Shown: positions 24,167-33,861, counted from the stretch's first letter. The stretch: DNA of 64,000 nt from Pontixanthobacter gangjinensis (GCF_009827545.1 NZ_WTYS01000001.1:372001-436000), one strand, 5' to 3'. Translations and numbers: made by a program. Notes: generated by a model not told the origin, from the sequence alone.

Positions 24167-26326
24167 CTATTTCTGATCGTCCCGACCATCACCGTCACCA
24201 TAGCCGTAACCGTAGCCATAGCCGTAGCCATAGCCGTAGGCCGAATTACGTTGGTCCAATTTGGTTACTAGCGCGCCGAAGACTGTGGCGTTAGCCGATT
24301 TAAGACGGCTCAGGGCTGTTTCGATGGCGCGTGTATTCACACCATTCGATTCGATTACGTAGATAACCCCATCTACAGCTTTGGAGACTTCAAGAGCATC
24401 CGCAAGGCCGAGCACAGGCGCACCGTCAACGAGGACCTGATCGTAGGTTTCGAGTGCATTCCGGACGACATTGCCAAGGCCCGGGCCAGCGAGCAATTCA
24501 ACCGGATTGGGCGGGCGGTGACCTGTAGGAAGAATATCAAACCCGTGAGGGTTAACCGCAACCACGGACGATTTCAGATCGGTGTTCCCGCTTAACATGG
24601 CGCTTAAGCCATGCTCAGGATTCGCATCAATCCCAATGAAGTCACTAAGACCGGAATGACGCAAGTCGGCATCAATCAACAATACTTTCTTGCCGAGTTG
24701 GACGAAACTGCGTGCCAGCGCAACTGACGAGATACTTTTACCCTCATTGGGCCGTGTGCTGGTGAGCATAATCGATCTCGGCGCGCCCTGCGGCGTAAGA
24801 AATGCCATGTTGGTTCGGGCAGCAGCATACGCCTCACTGATCTCAGAACTTCGGCGCTGAAGTTCATCGACAATATTGTCCGAATCAGTCCGCGGAATGA
24901 GGCCGAGAGGCGAAAGGCCTAGTCTGCGGCTCACATCAGAAGGATCCCGAATTGTCTGATCCATCGTTTCACGAAGGTAGACCAGCGCGGCTGCCGCCAA
25001 CAACGATGCAACAAGCCCGATTATCAAGTTTCGGAACAGGGAAGGAGCATAAGGATCACTCGGAGCAGAAGCCTGATCAATAGTGGTCATATTGTTCTTG
25101 CCGGCGCCGGCGGCTTCCAATTCCTTATAACGTTGCAATAGCGCGTCATAGATCTGCCGATTGGTATCAACTTCGCGTTTCAAAATGCCATATTGGATGC
25201 CTTGGCCCTGTTGGCCGAGAAAGGATCCTTTGGCCGCGTTCATCCGTGACCGCAGGCTCTGTTCCTGCATGCTGGCCTTGCGAAATGCAGCTTGTGCATC
25301 TTGGTTGTCGACAGCCCCCTCGCCCGCCAATGCTTGTTGAAGCGAGGCTATTTCAGCTTTCTTGGCTTGGATTTCTGGATAGCCCGGGCCAAATTTTGCT
25401 TGAAGTTCAGCCAGTTGGGCGCGTGTCTCTGCAAGACGGCTGCGAAGCCCGGCCGTTGCTGCAGCCCCCGACACGTTACGTGATCCGGATTTCAAAGCGG
25501 CTTCCGCTTCGATCCGTTGCGTGGTGGCTTCCGCCAATGCCTGATTCAAAGCGACCAGTTCGGCACCAACCAATGTTTGGGTCGCAGTTTCTGATCCGCC
25601 GCCTTCTGACGGGATCGCTAGAATTACAATCTCATTAGCATTGGCGTAATCAATCAACTCACGCTCAGAAACGGCCAATCGCTCGCGCAATTCTTCAATT
25701 TGACCTTCAAGGAAGGTCCGCGCCTCAATATTTGCACCAAACCGCTTTTCATAATTCGCTTCAATGAATTCACTTGCCCATAGATTGGCGATCTTAGCTG
25801 AGACTTCAGCGCTCGGGCTTGATGCACGAATGTCCACTAGGCTGGAGTTCGGCACGGGATCAATCGTCACGCTGCTCAGCAGAATACTTTCGATTCGACG
25901 CGAGGTGACATTACCAGACTCGTTCAAGTTAAACGCCTCTAGGAATTGACTGTCTCGTGTAAGATTTCCTGCATCAACAACTCGTTTCGCCAGAAATTTC
26001 GATTCCAGTAATTCGTATTGTGTCGTCAAATAAGCAATCTGGCCTGTGCGCGATGCATTCTCCAACGGGGCGACAGATGTCACATTTTGCTCGACCAACG
26101 AAATTTCAATCCGCGTCGTTGCTCGAAATAGTTCGGTTGATAACAACGTTACAACCAAGCCCGCCAGCAAGCCCAAAAGGATAATCCCAACAAGCCAATA
26201 TTTAAGGTGCTGTGCCTGTATCCAAAACCGCTCAAGATCGATCCGCAAGGAATCAGATGCCTGCGCCTCGTTCACCTGGCTGGAAGCCGTTAGCTTTTCC
26301 ATGGCGGAAATTGATGTATCAGTCAT
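24167..26326 (-). CDS. Polysaccharide co-polymerase / tyrosine autokinase (Wzc/GumC-CapB type)
   Basis: The 719-residue inner-membrane protein combines a Wzz-type chain-length domain with a BY-kinase. TM1 lies at about 40-60, a long periplasmic coiled-coil region follows (Ala/Glu/Gln-rich, about 190-400), and TM2 is at about 425-445. The kinase domain has Walker A (TSTRPNEGKS, about 522-531), Walker A' (LLIDAD, about 549-554) and a Walker B-like VLVDGAPV. The C-terminus is an unusual run of seven Tyr-Gly pairs then DGDG, the expected autophosphorylation cluster. It controls polymerisation and export together with the Wza-type gene just upstream. Confidence 0.93.
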   Translation of the reverse strand: MTDTSISAMEKLTASSQVNEAQASDSLRIDLERFWIQAQHLKYWLVGIILLGLLAGLVVTLLSTELFRATTRIEISLVEQNVTSVAPLENASRTGQIAYLTTQYELLESKFLAKRVVDAGNLTRDSQFLEAFNLNESGNVTSRRIESILLSSVTIDPVPNSSLVDIRASSPSAEVSAKIANLWASEFIEANYEKRFGANIEARTFLEGQIEELRERLAVSERELIDYANANEIVILAIPSEGGGSETATQTLVGAELVALNQALAEATTQRIEAEAALKSGSRNVSGAAATAGLRSRLAETRAQLAELQAKFGPGYPEIQAKKAEIASLQQALAGEGAVDNQDAQAAFRKASMQEQSLRSRMNAAKGSFLGQQGQGIQYGILKREVDTNRQIYDALLQRYKELEAAGAGKNNMTTIDQASAPSDPYAPSLFRNLIIGLVASLLAAAALVYLRETMDQTIRDPSDVSRRLGLSPLGLIPRTDSDNIVDELQRRSSEISEAYAAARTNMAFLTPQGAPRSIMLTSTRPNEGKSISSVALARSFVQLGKKVLLIDADLRHSGLSDFIGIDANPEHGLSAMLSGNTDLKSSVVAVNPHGFDILPTGHRPPNPVELLAGPGLGNVVRNALETYDQVLVDGAPVLGLADALEVSKAVDGVIYVIESNGVNTRAIETALSRLKSANATVFGALVTKLDQRNSAYGYGYGYGYGYGYGDGDGRDDQK
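24197..24238 (-). repeat. Coding repeat: seven Tyr-Gly dipeptides in the kinase tail
   Basis: A 6-base unit (TAY GGY) is repeated seven times in the 3' end of the tyrosine autokinase gene. A 12-base higher order (TAC GGC TAT GGC) is visible. Such repeats can change copy number by slippage without shifting frame. Confidence 0.9.
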
Positions 26327-26338
26327 TTTAGCTCGCGA

Positions 26339-27049
26339 TTATCTGATTGCGCGATCGATGAGGATCGCACTCGTCGACAGCAGCGGAATGAACTGCAGGA
26401 TATTTTCCAAATTGCGCCTAGCGACTGAATCGCCAACGGTAACGATGTCGCCAGGGTAAATTAGCGGATCATTATAGTTCCCGCGCTGGATTGCTTCGAT
26501 ATTGTAGACGCCGATATAGCGCTGATCATTGATGGTGCGCATGACGAGCACATCGTCAACCTTCGCTATGTCTGACAATCCCCCGGCATTATTAACCGCA
26601 CGAAGCAAAGTTTGCGATGTCGCGGACGGATAGGTACCAGGCCGCTCGACCTCCCCGCCAATGGAAATCGTTGGTACTGCAATCTCAGAGGGTCGTACGC
26701 GAACTTGTGGGTCAATTATATACTCACCGCGCAAGCGATCGGCAATCATCCGGCCGACCTGATTAGGCGTCTTGCCCGATACATAAAGATCGCCGACGAG
26801 GGGAAAGGCAATGTAGCCTTCGGCATCCGTCAGATAAGTCCCGCTGAGACGCTCTGCATCGGCCACGATAATTTCCAGCTGCTCTTGGCCGCCGACCGTG
26901 TAAGCTTTATTTGTAGATGGGGCAGGCAATTCCGCGAGAGACGCGACTTCAATGTTTGGTGCCAAACCAAATGCACGGTCTTTCGCGCAACCGGACAAAG
27001 TCAGGACCATCGCAACCGATAGCAGTATCGTTTTCGTCAAAGCTGTCAT
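26339..27049 (-). CDS. Polysaccharide export lipoprotein (Wza/GumB type)
   Basis: The 236-residue outer-membrane export protein has a lipoprotein signal (lipobox LSGC, Cys20). A poly-export domain follows (YTVGGQEQLEIIVADAERLSGTYL and FPLVGDLYVSGKTPNQVGRMIADRL). An SLBB-type domain is next (ISIGGEVERPGTYP, about 130-200). It is shorter than E. coli Wza, as in GumB-type proteins. The start at 27049 (MTALTKTILL) is preferred over 27091 because of the signal peptide and an AAAGGG site. It lies 12 bases before the kinase gene. Confidence 0.93.
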   Translation of the reverse strand: MTALTKTILLSVAMVLTLSGCAKDRAFGLAPNIEVASLAELPAPSTNKAYTVGGQEQLEIIVADAERLSGTYLTDAEGYIAFPLVGDLYVSGKTPNQVGRMIADRLRGEYIIDPQVRVRPSEIAVPTISIGGEVERPGTYPSATSQTLLRAVNNAGGLSDIAKVDDVLVMRTINDQRYIGVYNIEAIQRGNYNDPLIYPGDIVTVGDSVARRNLENILQFIPLLSTSAILIDRAIR

Positions 27050-27168
27050 GATACCCTTTAAGTCCCGCAAGCCATGCGCCTTAACCATCACGAGCTAATA
27101 AGCAAAGCGCTTTTTCCCCTCAATACCCTGTATTTGGTGATGTTAAACCCTTCACCGCCGGCTCTCAA

Positions 27169-28575
27169 TCAGACCCCTACCGATCGCTCCATAGCAAAGG
27201 CAGCGACCAGCCAGACAGCAATCATTTGAAACAGGGGTGCTCGAAGCGGGTAATCAAACAGGCTTGCAAAGACGATCATGGTCAACACGGCCAGCCAGAA
27301 AATCAGGGTTGCGGCTGAGCTGCGCCCCTCTTCGGAATTGGATTTAAAAATTCGCCGAAGAGACACGATCAACCATCCAGCAAATCCAGCCAAGATCAAC
27401 AAAGCGGGAAGTCCCCCTTCGATTGCCAATTGAGCCAGATCATTATGTGCTTGATTGACGTATGATGAAAACATCAGCTCGGCAGGCTCATGAATGTGGT
27501 AAACTTCTTCAAATGAACCAAACCCTGAACCCAGTAACCAGTAACTGCTGACCATTTCGCGCAAGACCGGGATCAGATCCCAGCGCAAATCTTCAAATGC
27601 CGTCGCCTCAGTAACGCGGCTCAAGGCAGGAATCCGGTCAAACATCACAAACAATGCAACCATGCCCGCGATGCCAAGCAGACCAAAGCCCAAGGCAATA
27701 GGAGCCTTAATTCCATACGGCACCGTAAGGGTGCCCGACTTCGTTTTATCGGTGCGCCACCGGTTCCAAAATAAGGTGCCGCTTGTGCATAGCGCTAGAA
27801 TCGTTGTCAAAAAGCCAGCGCGCGATCCACCAATTAGCGCAACGACCAGTAGAAGCAGAAACAAAGCGCCCAATGCCAAGCGATGCAATTGATGATGTAT
27901 CCTAAATTGCCGATCTGTGGCGAAATACGCGATCGTAACGAGAATAATCGCCGAGAAGACCGCACTGTGGTTGTGGTTGGCGAAGAACCCGACAGCCGAG
28001 CCGGCATTGGTGACACTGTAAAAATAAAGTGCGCTTTCAGGGCCAGCGACCACTTGCGCAATGCCGAGCATTGCATTCAGCGCGCCCAATCCAATCAATA
28101 CAGCGAAAGTTGTGCGCCTGCCCGCGCCCATCGCTGCGATCAGCAGCAGGCCCGTAACTGGCACAATGAGCCCGGCCAGCGCATTAAGCGTGCGTGACGG
28201 CACCATCGAAACTGGGCGCCAAACATCCGCTTGGCCAAGCTGTTGTCCCAAAGCTGTAATGGGTTCGCGGCCAGGTAGAGACTGCCATACGCCCGCCGGC
28301 AAAGGAACGAGTTGGAGCGCGGTCCAGATGGTTAGCAAGCCGAGGAAAATTACGGGCGGACGCAACCGTGCGAGCTTCTGGCGCGACAGGAAGAATAGTG
28401 CCGGTATCAAAAACAATGCCGCCGCTGGCCGCAGCCCGACCAGTTGAACCACATCGGTGCGGGAGCTACCACCCAGGATCGCAATTGCCGCAGCAAACAA
28501 TGCCAACGCAACCCAGCCATAGGTCAATTCCACCTTGGCAGAGCGGGCGTTTTGACTGCGTATGATCTTCATCAT
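27169..28575 (-). CDS. O-antigen ligase / WzyC-type polysaccharide polymerase
   Basis: The 468-residue polytopic protein has about 11-12 hydrophobic segments. The large periplasmic loop typical of the WaaL/WzyC superfamily is seen at about 310-390, with LLGSGFGSFEEVYHIH and AHNDLAQLAIEGGLPALL, including the conserved His residues. NHNHSAVFSAI marks the middle segment. It either polymerises repeat units or ligates the finished chain. It is first in the minus-strand run with the Wza and Wzc homologues. The locus also holds an EpsG-type candidate polymerase. Confidence 0.88.
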   Translation of the reverse strand: MMKIIRSQNARSAKVELTYGWVALALFAAAIAILGGSSRTDVVQLVGLRPAAALFLIPALFFLSRQKLARLRPPVIFLGLLTIWTALQLVPLPAGVWQSLPGREPITALGQQLGQADVWRPVSMVPSRTLNALAGLIVPVTGLLLIAAMGAGRRTTFAVLIGLGALNAMLGIAQVVAGPESALYFYSVTNAGSAVGFFANHNHSAVFSAIILVTIAYFATDRQFRIHHQLHRLALGALFLLLLVVALIGGSRAGFLTTILALCTSGTLFWNRWRTDKTKSGTLTVPYGIKAPIALGFGLLGIAGMVALFVMFDRIPALSRVTEATAFEDLRWDLIPVLREMVSSYWLLGSGFGSFEEVYHIHEPAELMFSSYVNQAHNDLAQLAIEGGLPALLILAGFAGWLIVSLRRIFKSNSEEGRSSAATLIFWLAVLTMIVFASLFDYPLRAPLFQMIAVWLVAAFAMERSVGV

Positions 28576-28777
28576 GATTCGGGCTTTCCCGGATTCTGAC
28601 CCATTATAATTATGGCCACGGAGGTCTATTTATCCGCTCTCTTAGCAGCTTTCCTTGCTGTCAAGCCATTGCGGCCTTGACTGGAGGCCGCGCTTCCGTA
28701 ACGCAGCGGCGCGAAAACGGGCGCATAGTACAATCGTAAAATTGTGTCCGCTTGCCTCAACTTTAGGATTAAGATTG
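28576..28777. promoter_or_regulatory. Divergent promoter region of the polysaccharide locus
   Basis: This 202-base gap separates the minus-strand WzyC-Wza-Wzc run from the plus-strand run beginning with the UDP-HexNAc dehydrogenase. Both transcripts must start here or inside neighbouring genes. I see no clear consensus promoter or strong operator by eye. Confidence 0.6.
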
Positions 28778-30055
28778 ATGGACTTAGGCGGTAAAAAAAT
28801 TGCGGTAATCGGCCTCGGCTACGTGGGCCTGCCGGTTGCAGTCGAATTTGGCAAGAAGCGCGCAGTTTTGGGCTTCGACATTCGTGAAAAACGTGTCGCC
28901 GAGTTGAAACAGGGTCATGACGAAACGCTGGAAGTAGTCGCCGAGGAACTGGCTGAAGCTTCGCATCTCTCGTACAGCTGCGACCCAGCTGACCTTGCCG
29001 ATTGCGATATTTTCATCGTCACCGTGCCCACCCCGATTGATGACGCCAACCGTCCCGATTTGACCCCGCTGCTAAAATCCTCCGAGACAGTGGGCGGCGC
29101 GCTGAAGGCAGGTGCAGTGGTGATTTACGAATCTACAGTCTATCCCGGTTGCACCCAAAATTATTGCGTTCCGGTGCTGGAGCGCGTTTCAGGCCTCAAA
29201 CACAATATTGATTTCTTCACCGGATACAGTCCTGAACGGATCAATCCCGGCGATAAAGAGCGCCGCCTTCCTTTGATAACAAAGATTACCAGCGGGTCGA
29301 CTCCCGAAGTCGCCGACGCAGTTGATGCGCTTTATGGTGAAATCATAACTGCGGGCACTCATAAAGCCGCCTCGATCGAAGTAGCCGAGGCTGCCAAAGT
29401 GATCGAAAACACCCAGCGCGACGTCAATATCGCACTAGTCAACGAATTGGCGATCCTGTTCGAAAAGCTCGGCCTCGATACGCGTGAAGTTCTAGCAGCG
29501 GCTGGGACCAAATGGAACTTCCTGCCCTTCACTCCTGGGCTTGTTGGTGGCCACTGTATCGGGGTGGACCCCTATTACCTTACCCACCGGGCAGCGCAGG
29601 TCGGATATCATCCTGAAATGATCTTGGCAGGACGTCGCGTAAATGACGGGATGAGCGCCTATGTCGCCGACCGCGTCGTGCACTTGATGCTGAAAAAGCG
29701 TGTGCCGGTGGTCGATGCGCGGGTGCTGGTATTGGGCCTGACCTTCAAAGAAAACTGCCCGGATTTGCGCAACTCTAAAGTCGCCGGAATTATTGACCGT
29801 CTGGACGAGTTTAACGCGCAAGTTGATGTCTATGACCCATGGATCGATGCGGATGAAGCCGAACAAGAATTCGGCATACGTCCGCTCACATGTGAGCCTG
29901 AGGCAGGCACCTACGACGCTGTCATCCTCGCGGTGGGCCATCATCAATTCGCTGAAAAGGGCGCCGCAGCAATGCGCGCTTACGGCAAAAGCAACTCGGC
30001 GTTCTTTGATGCTAAGGGCTTATTCGGCAAGGATGAGAGCGACGGTCGCCTGTAA
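28778..30055 (+). CDS. tviB: UDP-N-acetylglucosamine C6-dehydrogenase (TviB/WbpA type)
   Basis: The 425-residue nucleotide-sugar dehydrogenase oxidises C6 of a UDP-HexNAc, most likely UDP-GlcNAc to UDP-GlcNAcA. The N-terminal Rossmann motif is KIAVIGLGYVGLPVAVEF. The catalytic cysteine is in PGLVGGHCIGVDPYYLTHRA. The C-terminal UDP-binding domain contains GLTFKENCPDLRNSKV. The start at 28778 is chosen because homology begins there and AGGA lies 9 bases upstream; the open frame extends upstream without support. It opens the plus-strand arm of the polysaccharide locus. Confidence 0.93.
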   Translation: MDLGGKKIAVIGLGYVGLPVAVEFGKKRAVLGFDIREKRVAELKQGHDETLEVVAEELAEASHLSYSCDPADLADCDIFIVTVPTPIDDANRPDLTPLLKSSETVGGALKAGAVVIYESTVYPGCTQNYCVPVLERVSGLKHNIDFFTGYSPERINPGDKERRLPLITKITSGSTPEVADAVDALYGEIITAGTHKAASIEVAEAAKVIENTQRDVNIALVNELAILFEKLGLDTREVLAAAGTKWNFLPFTPGLVGGHCIGVDPYYLTHRAAQVGYHPEMILAGRRVNDGMSAYVADRVVHLMLKKRVPVVDARVLVLGLTFKENCPDLRNSKVAGIIDRLDEFNAQVDVYDPWIDADEAEQEFGIRPLTCEPEAGTYDAVILAVGHHQFAEKGAAAMRAYGKSNSAFFDAKGLFGKDESDGRL

Positions 30056-30081
30056 CAGCAAGCCGGAGCCTAGAACCAATC

Positions 30082-31095
30082 ATGCGCAAAGCAGTTCTCC
30101 TGAACGACACACGGGTTGACCGGCATCACGGCTGCACCACCGTGATCGAAACTATCGATAATTTGGCACGGCGTTCGGGAATTGAGATCATCGCCAAGAG
30201 CCCTGCTCACAGCGATTGGCGCGCGGACGATGCGATAACCAGTGCGATTGCCCGCGCCGATCTTGTCCTCGTCAATGGGGAGGGCACTATCCATCATGAC
30301 CGGCCTGCCGGCATCAAATTGCTGGAGGTAGGTAAGTTCGCGCATGACAATGGGACGAAAGCGGCGCTGATCAATTCGACTTGGCAAGCCAATAGCGACG
30401 CAAGCCTTCAGGCGCTAAACAACTTTGATATCGTGTCCGTTCGCGAAAGTGCCAGCCAGGCGGAATTGGCAAAGCACGGAATTGAGGCGCGCCGCATTCC
30501 CGATCTGGCGCTGTATCATACTCCTCCTTCGGCGGAGCGTGAGGGCACCGGATATTGCGACAGCGTCCAAGGCCCCAAAGCTCTCGCCTTATACCAGCGG
30601 ATGTGGTCACTCGGTGCAGAACCATTGCCCCTCGTCCAGCTCGATATGAAGCCGCTGACAATCGCCCGTTGGCTGACGCGTTATGACCCAAGCAAGAGCG
30701 CGATCTTTAAGCCCGCCCATGCAATGAAGGCGATGCGAGCGACGCTGCAGGATTACAGGACACAAGAACCCCATCGTAACGTTACCACGTCGAAAGTCGC
30801 GGCGAAGGAATTGGTTGTGACAGGCCGCTTCCATATGCTGATCTTTTGCCTGGGGGCGCGCACGCCGGTTCTCGCACTGTCATCCAATACGCATAAAATT
30901 GAAGCCACACTTGCCGATGCAGGACTCGAACCGTGGCGCATAGTGTCCAATCCCGCGCATATCGGTGAGGCGCTGATTGAGCGCGCCTCGCAATGGCACG
31001 GGGATGAAGCCGCCAATCTTGATCGGTTCTTAAAGCAGGGGCGTAGCGCGATGGAAACGTTGTTTGAGGATCTGGCAGAGTTGAGCAAGCAGTGA
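30082..31095 (+). CDS. Polysaccharide pyruvyl transferase family protein
   Basis: The 337-residue protein matches the pyruvyl-transferase fold (CsaB/ExoV-like). VLVNGEGTIHHDRP at about 73-86 is the typical glycine-rich segment. AALINSTWQ, IVSVRESASQAELAKHGI and the later VVTGRFHMLIFCLGARTPVLALSSNTHKIEATL follow the family order. It would add a pyruvate ketal from PEP to a sugar, giving a negative charge. It is followed after 7 bases by the GT-B-like gene. Confidence 0.87.
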   Translation: MRKAVLLNDTRVDRHHGCTTVIETIDNLARRSGIEIIAKSPAHSDWRADDAITSAIARADLVLVNGEGTIHHDRPAGIKLLEVGKFAHDNGTKAALINSTWQANSDASLQALNNFDIVSVRESASQAELAKHGIEARRIPDLALYHTPPSAEREGTGYCDSVQGPKALALYQRMWSLGAEPLPLVQLDMKPLTIARWLTRYDPSKSAIFKPAHAMKAMRATLQDYRTQEPHRNVTTSKVAAKELVVTGRFHMLIFCLGARTPVLALSSNTHKIEATLADAGLEPWRIVSNPAHIGEALIERASQWHGDEAANLDRFLKQGRSAMETLFEDLAELSKQ

Positions 31096-31102
31096 TCCGC
31101 CA

Positions 31103-32797
31103 ATGAGATATTTGCTTGCCCAGCAAGCTCCGAGCGGCAGATGGAAGGCCGGTATCGCCGCAGCGGCACCTGCCGGAGCACACCATGTCTCTTTCGATCC
31201 GGACAATGCCGAAATCACCAGCACTGTGATTGTCTCCAAGGCAGTTTCGCGGGTCCGCGATGCCATTTGGCAATTGGAACTAGCAGCCAACGCAACGAAT
31301 GCAGACAAAGTGGCGATGCTGGCGGGGCAAGAATTGGCGAGAGCAGCCCTTAATTCCGATGGCACTGCCAAATCATTTGCGACCGCTATACCAAACGATG
31401 TCAGCGGCGATGCCTCCCTTCAGTCTTTGAAGTATGAGCTAGGAATTGCGGCAAACTCGTCGAACATTGGCAATACGGTGCTGCATATTGTCGCATGCAA
31501 GCTCGCTTGGCTTTCTGCCCTATGGCTGCTGTTGCGCTATGGTGGCTCATCTCCTCGCACATTGGGGAATTTTGCTAACGATAGTATTTCTGGCGGGACG
31601 GTCATCGCTCTGCATGCGGAAGATACAACACGTACACGGCATCTGCGGGGTGCATTGGCTAAGCATTTGGATGACCATAACCAACGACAATTGCTGTTAT
31701 TGTTGGGAAGGCCGTCGGCCGGTGTCAAAGCGGCGCTGCGCGCATTGGACCCGAAAGGGCAACTCGGTGAAATCGATGTCCGAAGACCGATGAATGTCAG
31801 AGCGTTACTTCGCACGATTCCCCAAACCATCGCGCGGCTAGCAAACGGAGTCTCCGCAACCGGAGCGGTTCCTTTCCCTATCCCAATGCGGGAGAGGATC
31901 GCGATGGCATACCGCATGATACAAGGAACTGCGCAAGCTCAATGGTGGCAATCAGCTGTTGGGCCATCAGCCGTTGGGCCATCAGCAGCCAGCCAATCTC
32001 CGGCAACGGCCCTGTTCGGCCATACGGGTACTGCCGATACATCGATCCTCGAATTGGCGATGCAGAGCTGCGGGGCTCAGACCATCCACGTTGTTCACGG
32101 AACCAATGTGGGTTGGCCGTTCGCCGGATTGTCCGATGCGGCGATTTTCCAGACAAGCGCAGATGCTCAGCTTGGCGCCACTTTACCCGCCTATCAAAGA
32201 TGCACTTACATCCCTGCCACATGCCCGCCATTACGCGCAGGGTTAGGTAGCGGCGACGGGCGCTGGGCGGTGCTGACATCTTACACCCATTTGTCCCACC
32301 CGGCCTATCACCAAAACGGCGCTGATGCCGATATCGCCCTCATCCAGATGGCCGCTCAGGCCGCCGCAAGAATGGGCCAGCCACCAGAGAAAATTCTGTG
32401 GCGCCCTCATCCGCACATTGAAGTTGTAGCTACTGCCGAGCGCGCGAGGCTGTTGGCCGCTGTCAAAGCCGCTGGCTTCACCCGTTGGCCCGACAGTCTG
32501 CCCTATGACGCGCTCGGGTCATTCTCGGCCGTGATGACAAGCCCCTCGACGGTGCTAACCGATGCGTTGCGGGTCGGGCAGCCTGCGATTGTCGTCAACA
32601 TGACACCGCTTCAAAATGATCTGATTTACAACAGGCCCAATCTGCTTGTGCGTGATTTGGAGGGGCTGCTCTCCGCGCTGCAGGGCATAGCCGACCCTGC
32701 TGGCGCTGGTGATAGATTGCGAATGGCATGGGATGCAATTGAGCCCGGCGGGCCGCTGACAATCGAAGCAATCCTAGCGGCTGCTTGTTGTAGCTAA
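31103..32797 (+). CDS. Large GT-B-like protein of unknown specificity
   Basis: The 564-residue protein has a C-terminal half resembling CDP-glycerol glycerophosphotransferase / capsule GT-B enzymes. The cues are IHVVHGTNVGWPFAGLSDAAIFQTS (about 330-354), ILWRPHPHIEV (about 431-441) and TSPSTVLTDALRVGQPAIVVNM (about 479-500). The N-terminal 280 residues are not recognised. An Ala/Ser/Pro-rich linker around 285-300 holds a 15-base coding repeat. It probably transfers a sugar or polyol phosphate, but acceptor and donor are unknown. Its stop overlaps the convergent acyltransferase stop by four bases. Confidence 0.7.
   Translation: MRYLLAQQAPSGRWKAGIAAAAPAGAHHVSFDPDNAEITSTVIVSKAVSRVRDAIWQLELAANATNADKVAMLAGQELARAALNSDGTAKSFATAIPNDVSGDASLQSLKYELGIAANSSNIGNTVLHIVACKLAWLSALWLLLRYGGSSPRTLGNFANDSISGGTVIALHAEDTTRTRHLRGALAKHLDDHNQRQLLLLLGRPSAGVKAALRALDPKGQLGEIDVRRPMNVRALLRTIPQTIARLANGVSATGAVPFPIPMRERIAMAYRMIQGTAQAQWWQSAVGPSAVGPSAASQSPATALFGHTGTADTSILELAMQSCGAQTIHVVHGTNVGWPFAGLSDAAIFQTSADAQLGATLPAYQRCTYIPATCPPLRAGLGSGDGRWAVLTSYTHLSHPAYHQNGADADIALIQMAAQAAARMGQPPEKILWRPHPHIEVVATAERARLLAAVKAAGFTRWPDSLPYDALGSFSAVMTSPSTVLTDALRVGQPAIVVNMTPLQNDLIYNRPNLLVRDLEGLLSALQGIADPAGAGDRLRMAWDAIEPGGPLTIEAILAAACCS
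31951..31990 (+). repeat. 15-base coding tandem repeat in the GT-B-like gene
   Basis: Two near-identical 15-base units (ATCAGCYGTTGGGCC) lie at 31951-31965 and 31966-31980, and a partial third copy follows. They encode SAVGP-SAVGP-SA in the presumed linker. Frame is kept. Confidence 0.85.
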
Positions 32798-33861
32798 GGC
32801 ACCAGTGAAGGGTCTGATGCTGGCCGCTTCCCAGCATAATCATTAAGCGGACTTTCAAATACCCGCCACGATATCAGACCCGCACCATAGGTCGCTGCCG
32901 AGGCAATGACGAAGGCAGGCCAAAAACCCAACTCGATTTCGAAACGCGCATCTATGAGCAGCAGCGCCTCGATGAAGAATAAGTGAAATAAATACATGAA
33001 ATAGGATACCAGACCCACGCTCGCTGCAGAGGCAATAAACCGGTTGCTCGGCGCCTCAATACGGGCGAGAGCCGCCACCCAAAGGGCGGCAGCCAAACCG
33101 AAGATCAGATACCCGATCGTTCCAATGAACGGTGGATACCATGTCGCAAAGCGAAACAGGATAATCGTCCCAATTGTGGCAATACCGTACACCAAAGCAG
33201 GCCTTGGAATCGTCAGCCATTTGTCGAACAACCCTAGCGCCGCCAGCGCCCCCAAAGCGATAGCATCGAATCGGGCGGGCGGGAACAAGCCAACCATATG
33301 GTCCTCCCACCCAAGTCCGAAGGCAAGCCAGACACGCAGAGGCAATGACAGGAGAACGACTGTGATTAAGACGAGTTTGAACCGGCTCCAAGAATACCAC
33401 GCGAGTAGACCCAGCAGGATATATGCAGAGACTTCGACAGAAAGTGACCAAGTGATGGTATAAGGAACCAGAGCTTCGCCCTGAAACGGCAGCATGTATC
33501 CGGTAAGGAACAGAAACGGTTTCCAGATATGCGTCAAATTTTTTCCGCCGGCGAGCAACCAGTCACCTGCCCCGAAGACAATCACGGCCACCACGAAAAT
33601 CGGCACAATCCGGAAAAACCGCTTGCGGAAGAACATCCCGATATCGCGGCGATTTTTCTCTTTTGACAGGATCAAGCCAATCAAGAACCCGCTCAGCGCA
33701 AAGAACAAATCGACGCCCATCCAGCCGATAACCCGAAGCGTTCGGCCAATTAAGTCTGATTGCTGCGGCTCAAAGCGGTAAGAAGTGTGGTAAGCGATGA
33801 CCAATAAAACACCGATTGCACGAACCGAATCGAGCCGAGCCAACCGGTTCGCAGGCTTCAC
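32794..33861 (-). CDS. Acyltransferase-3 family membrane protein (first copy)
   Basis: The 355-residue integral-membrane O-acyltransferase has about ten hydrophobic segments. The family N-terminus is RLARLDSVRAIGVLLVIAYHTSYRF (catalytic-type His in AYHT). GVDLFFALSGFLIGLIL, YTITWSLSVEVSAYILLGLL and an FFRKRFFRIVPIF stretch follow. It would add acetyl or another acyl group to the polysaccharide at the inner membrane. The GTG at 33861 overlaps the EpsG-type stop (GTGA); a TTG at 33888 is less likely. It is the second gene of a minus-strand pair inside plus-strand genes. Confidence 0.9.
   Translation of the reverse strand: MKPANRLARLDSVRAIGVLLVIAYHTSYRFEPQQSDLIGRTLRVIGWMGVDLFFALSGFLIGLILSKEKNRRDIGMFFRKRFFRIVPIFVVAVIVFGAGDWLLAGGKNLTHIWKPFLFLTGYMLPFQGEALVPYTITWSLSVEVSAYILLGLLAWYSWSRFKLVLITVVLLSLPLRVWLAFGLGWEDHMVGLFPPARFDAIALGALAALGLFDKWLTIPRPALVYGIATIGTIILFRFATWYPPFIGTIGYLIFGLAAALWVAALARIEAPSNRFIASAASVGLVSYFMYLFHLFFIEALLLIDARFEIELGFWPAFVIASAATYGAGLISWRVFESPLNDYAGKRPASDPSLVP

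Noticed and set aside
28655-28777. Longer N-terminus for the UDP-HexNAc dehydrogenase
   Set aside because: The extra 41 residues have no family match, while ATG 28778 has AGGA upstream and starts at the Rossmann motif.
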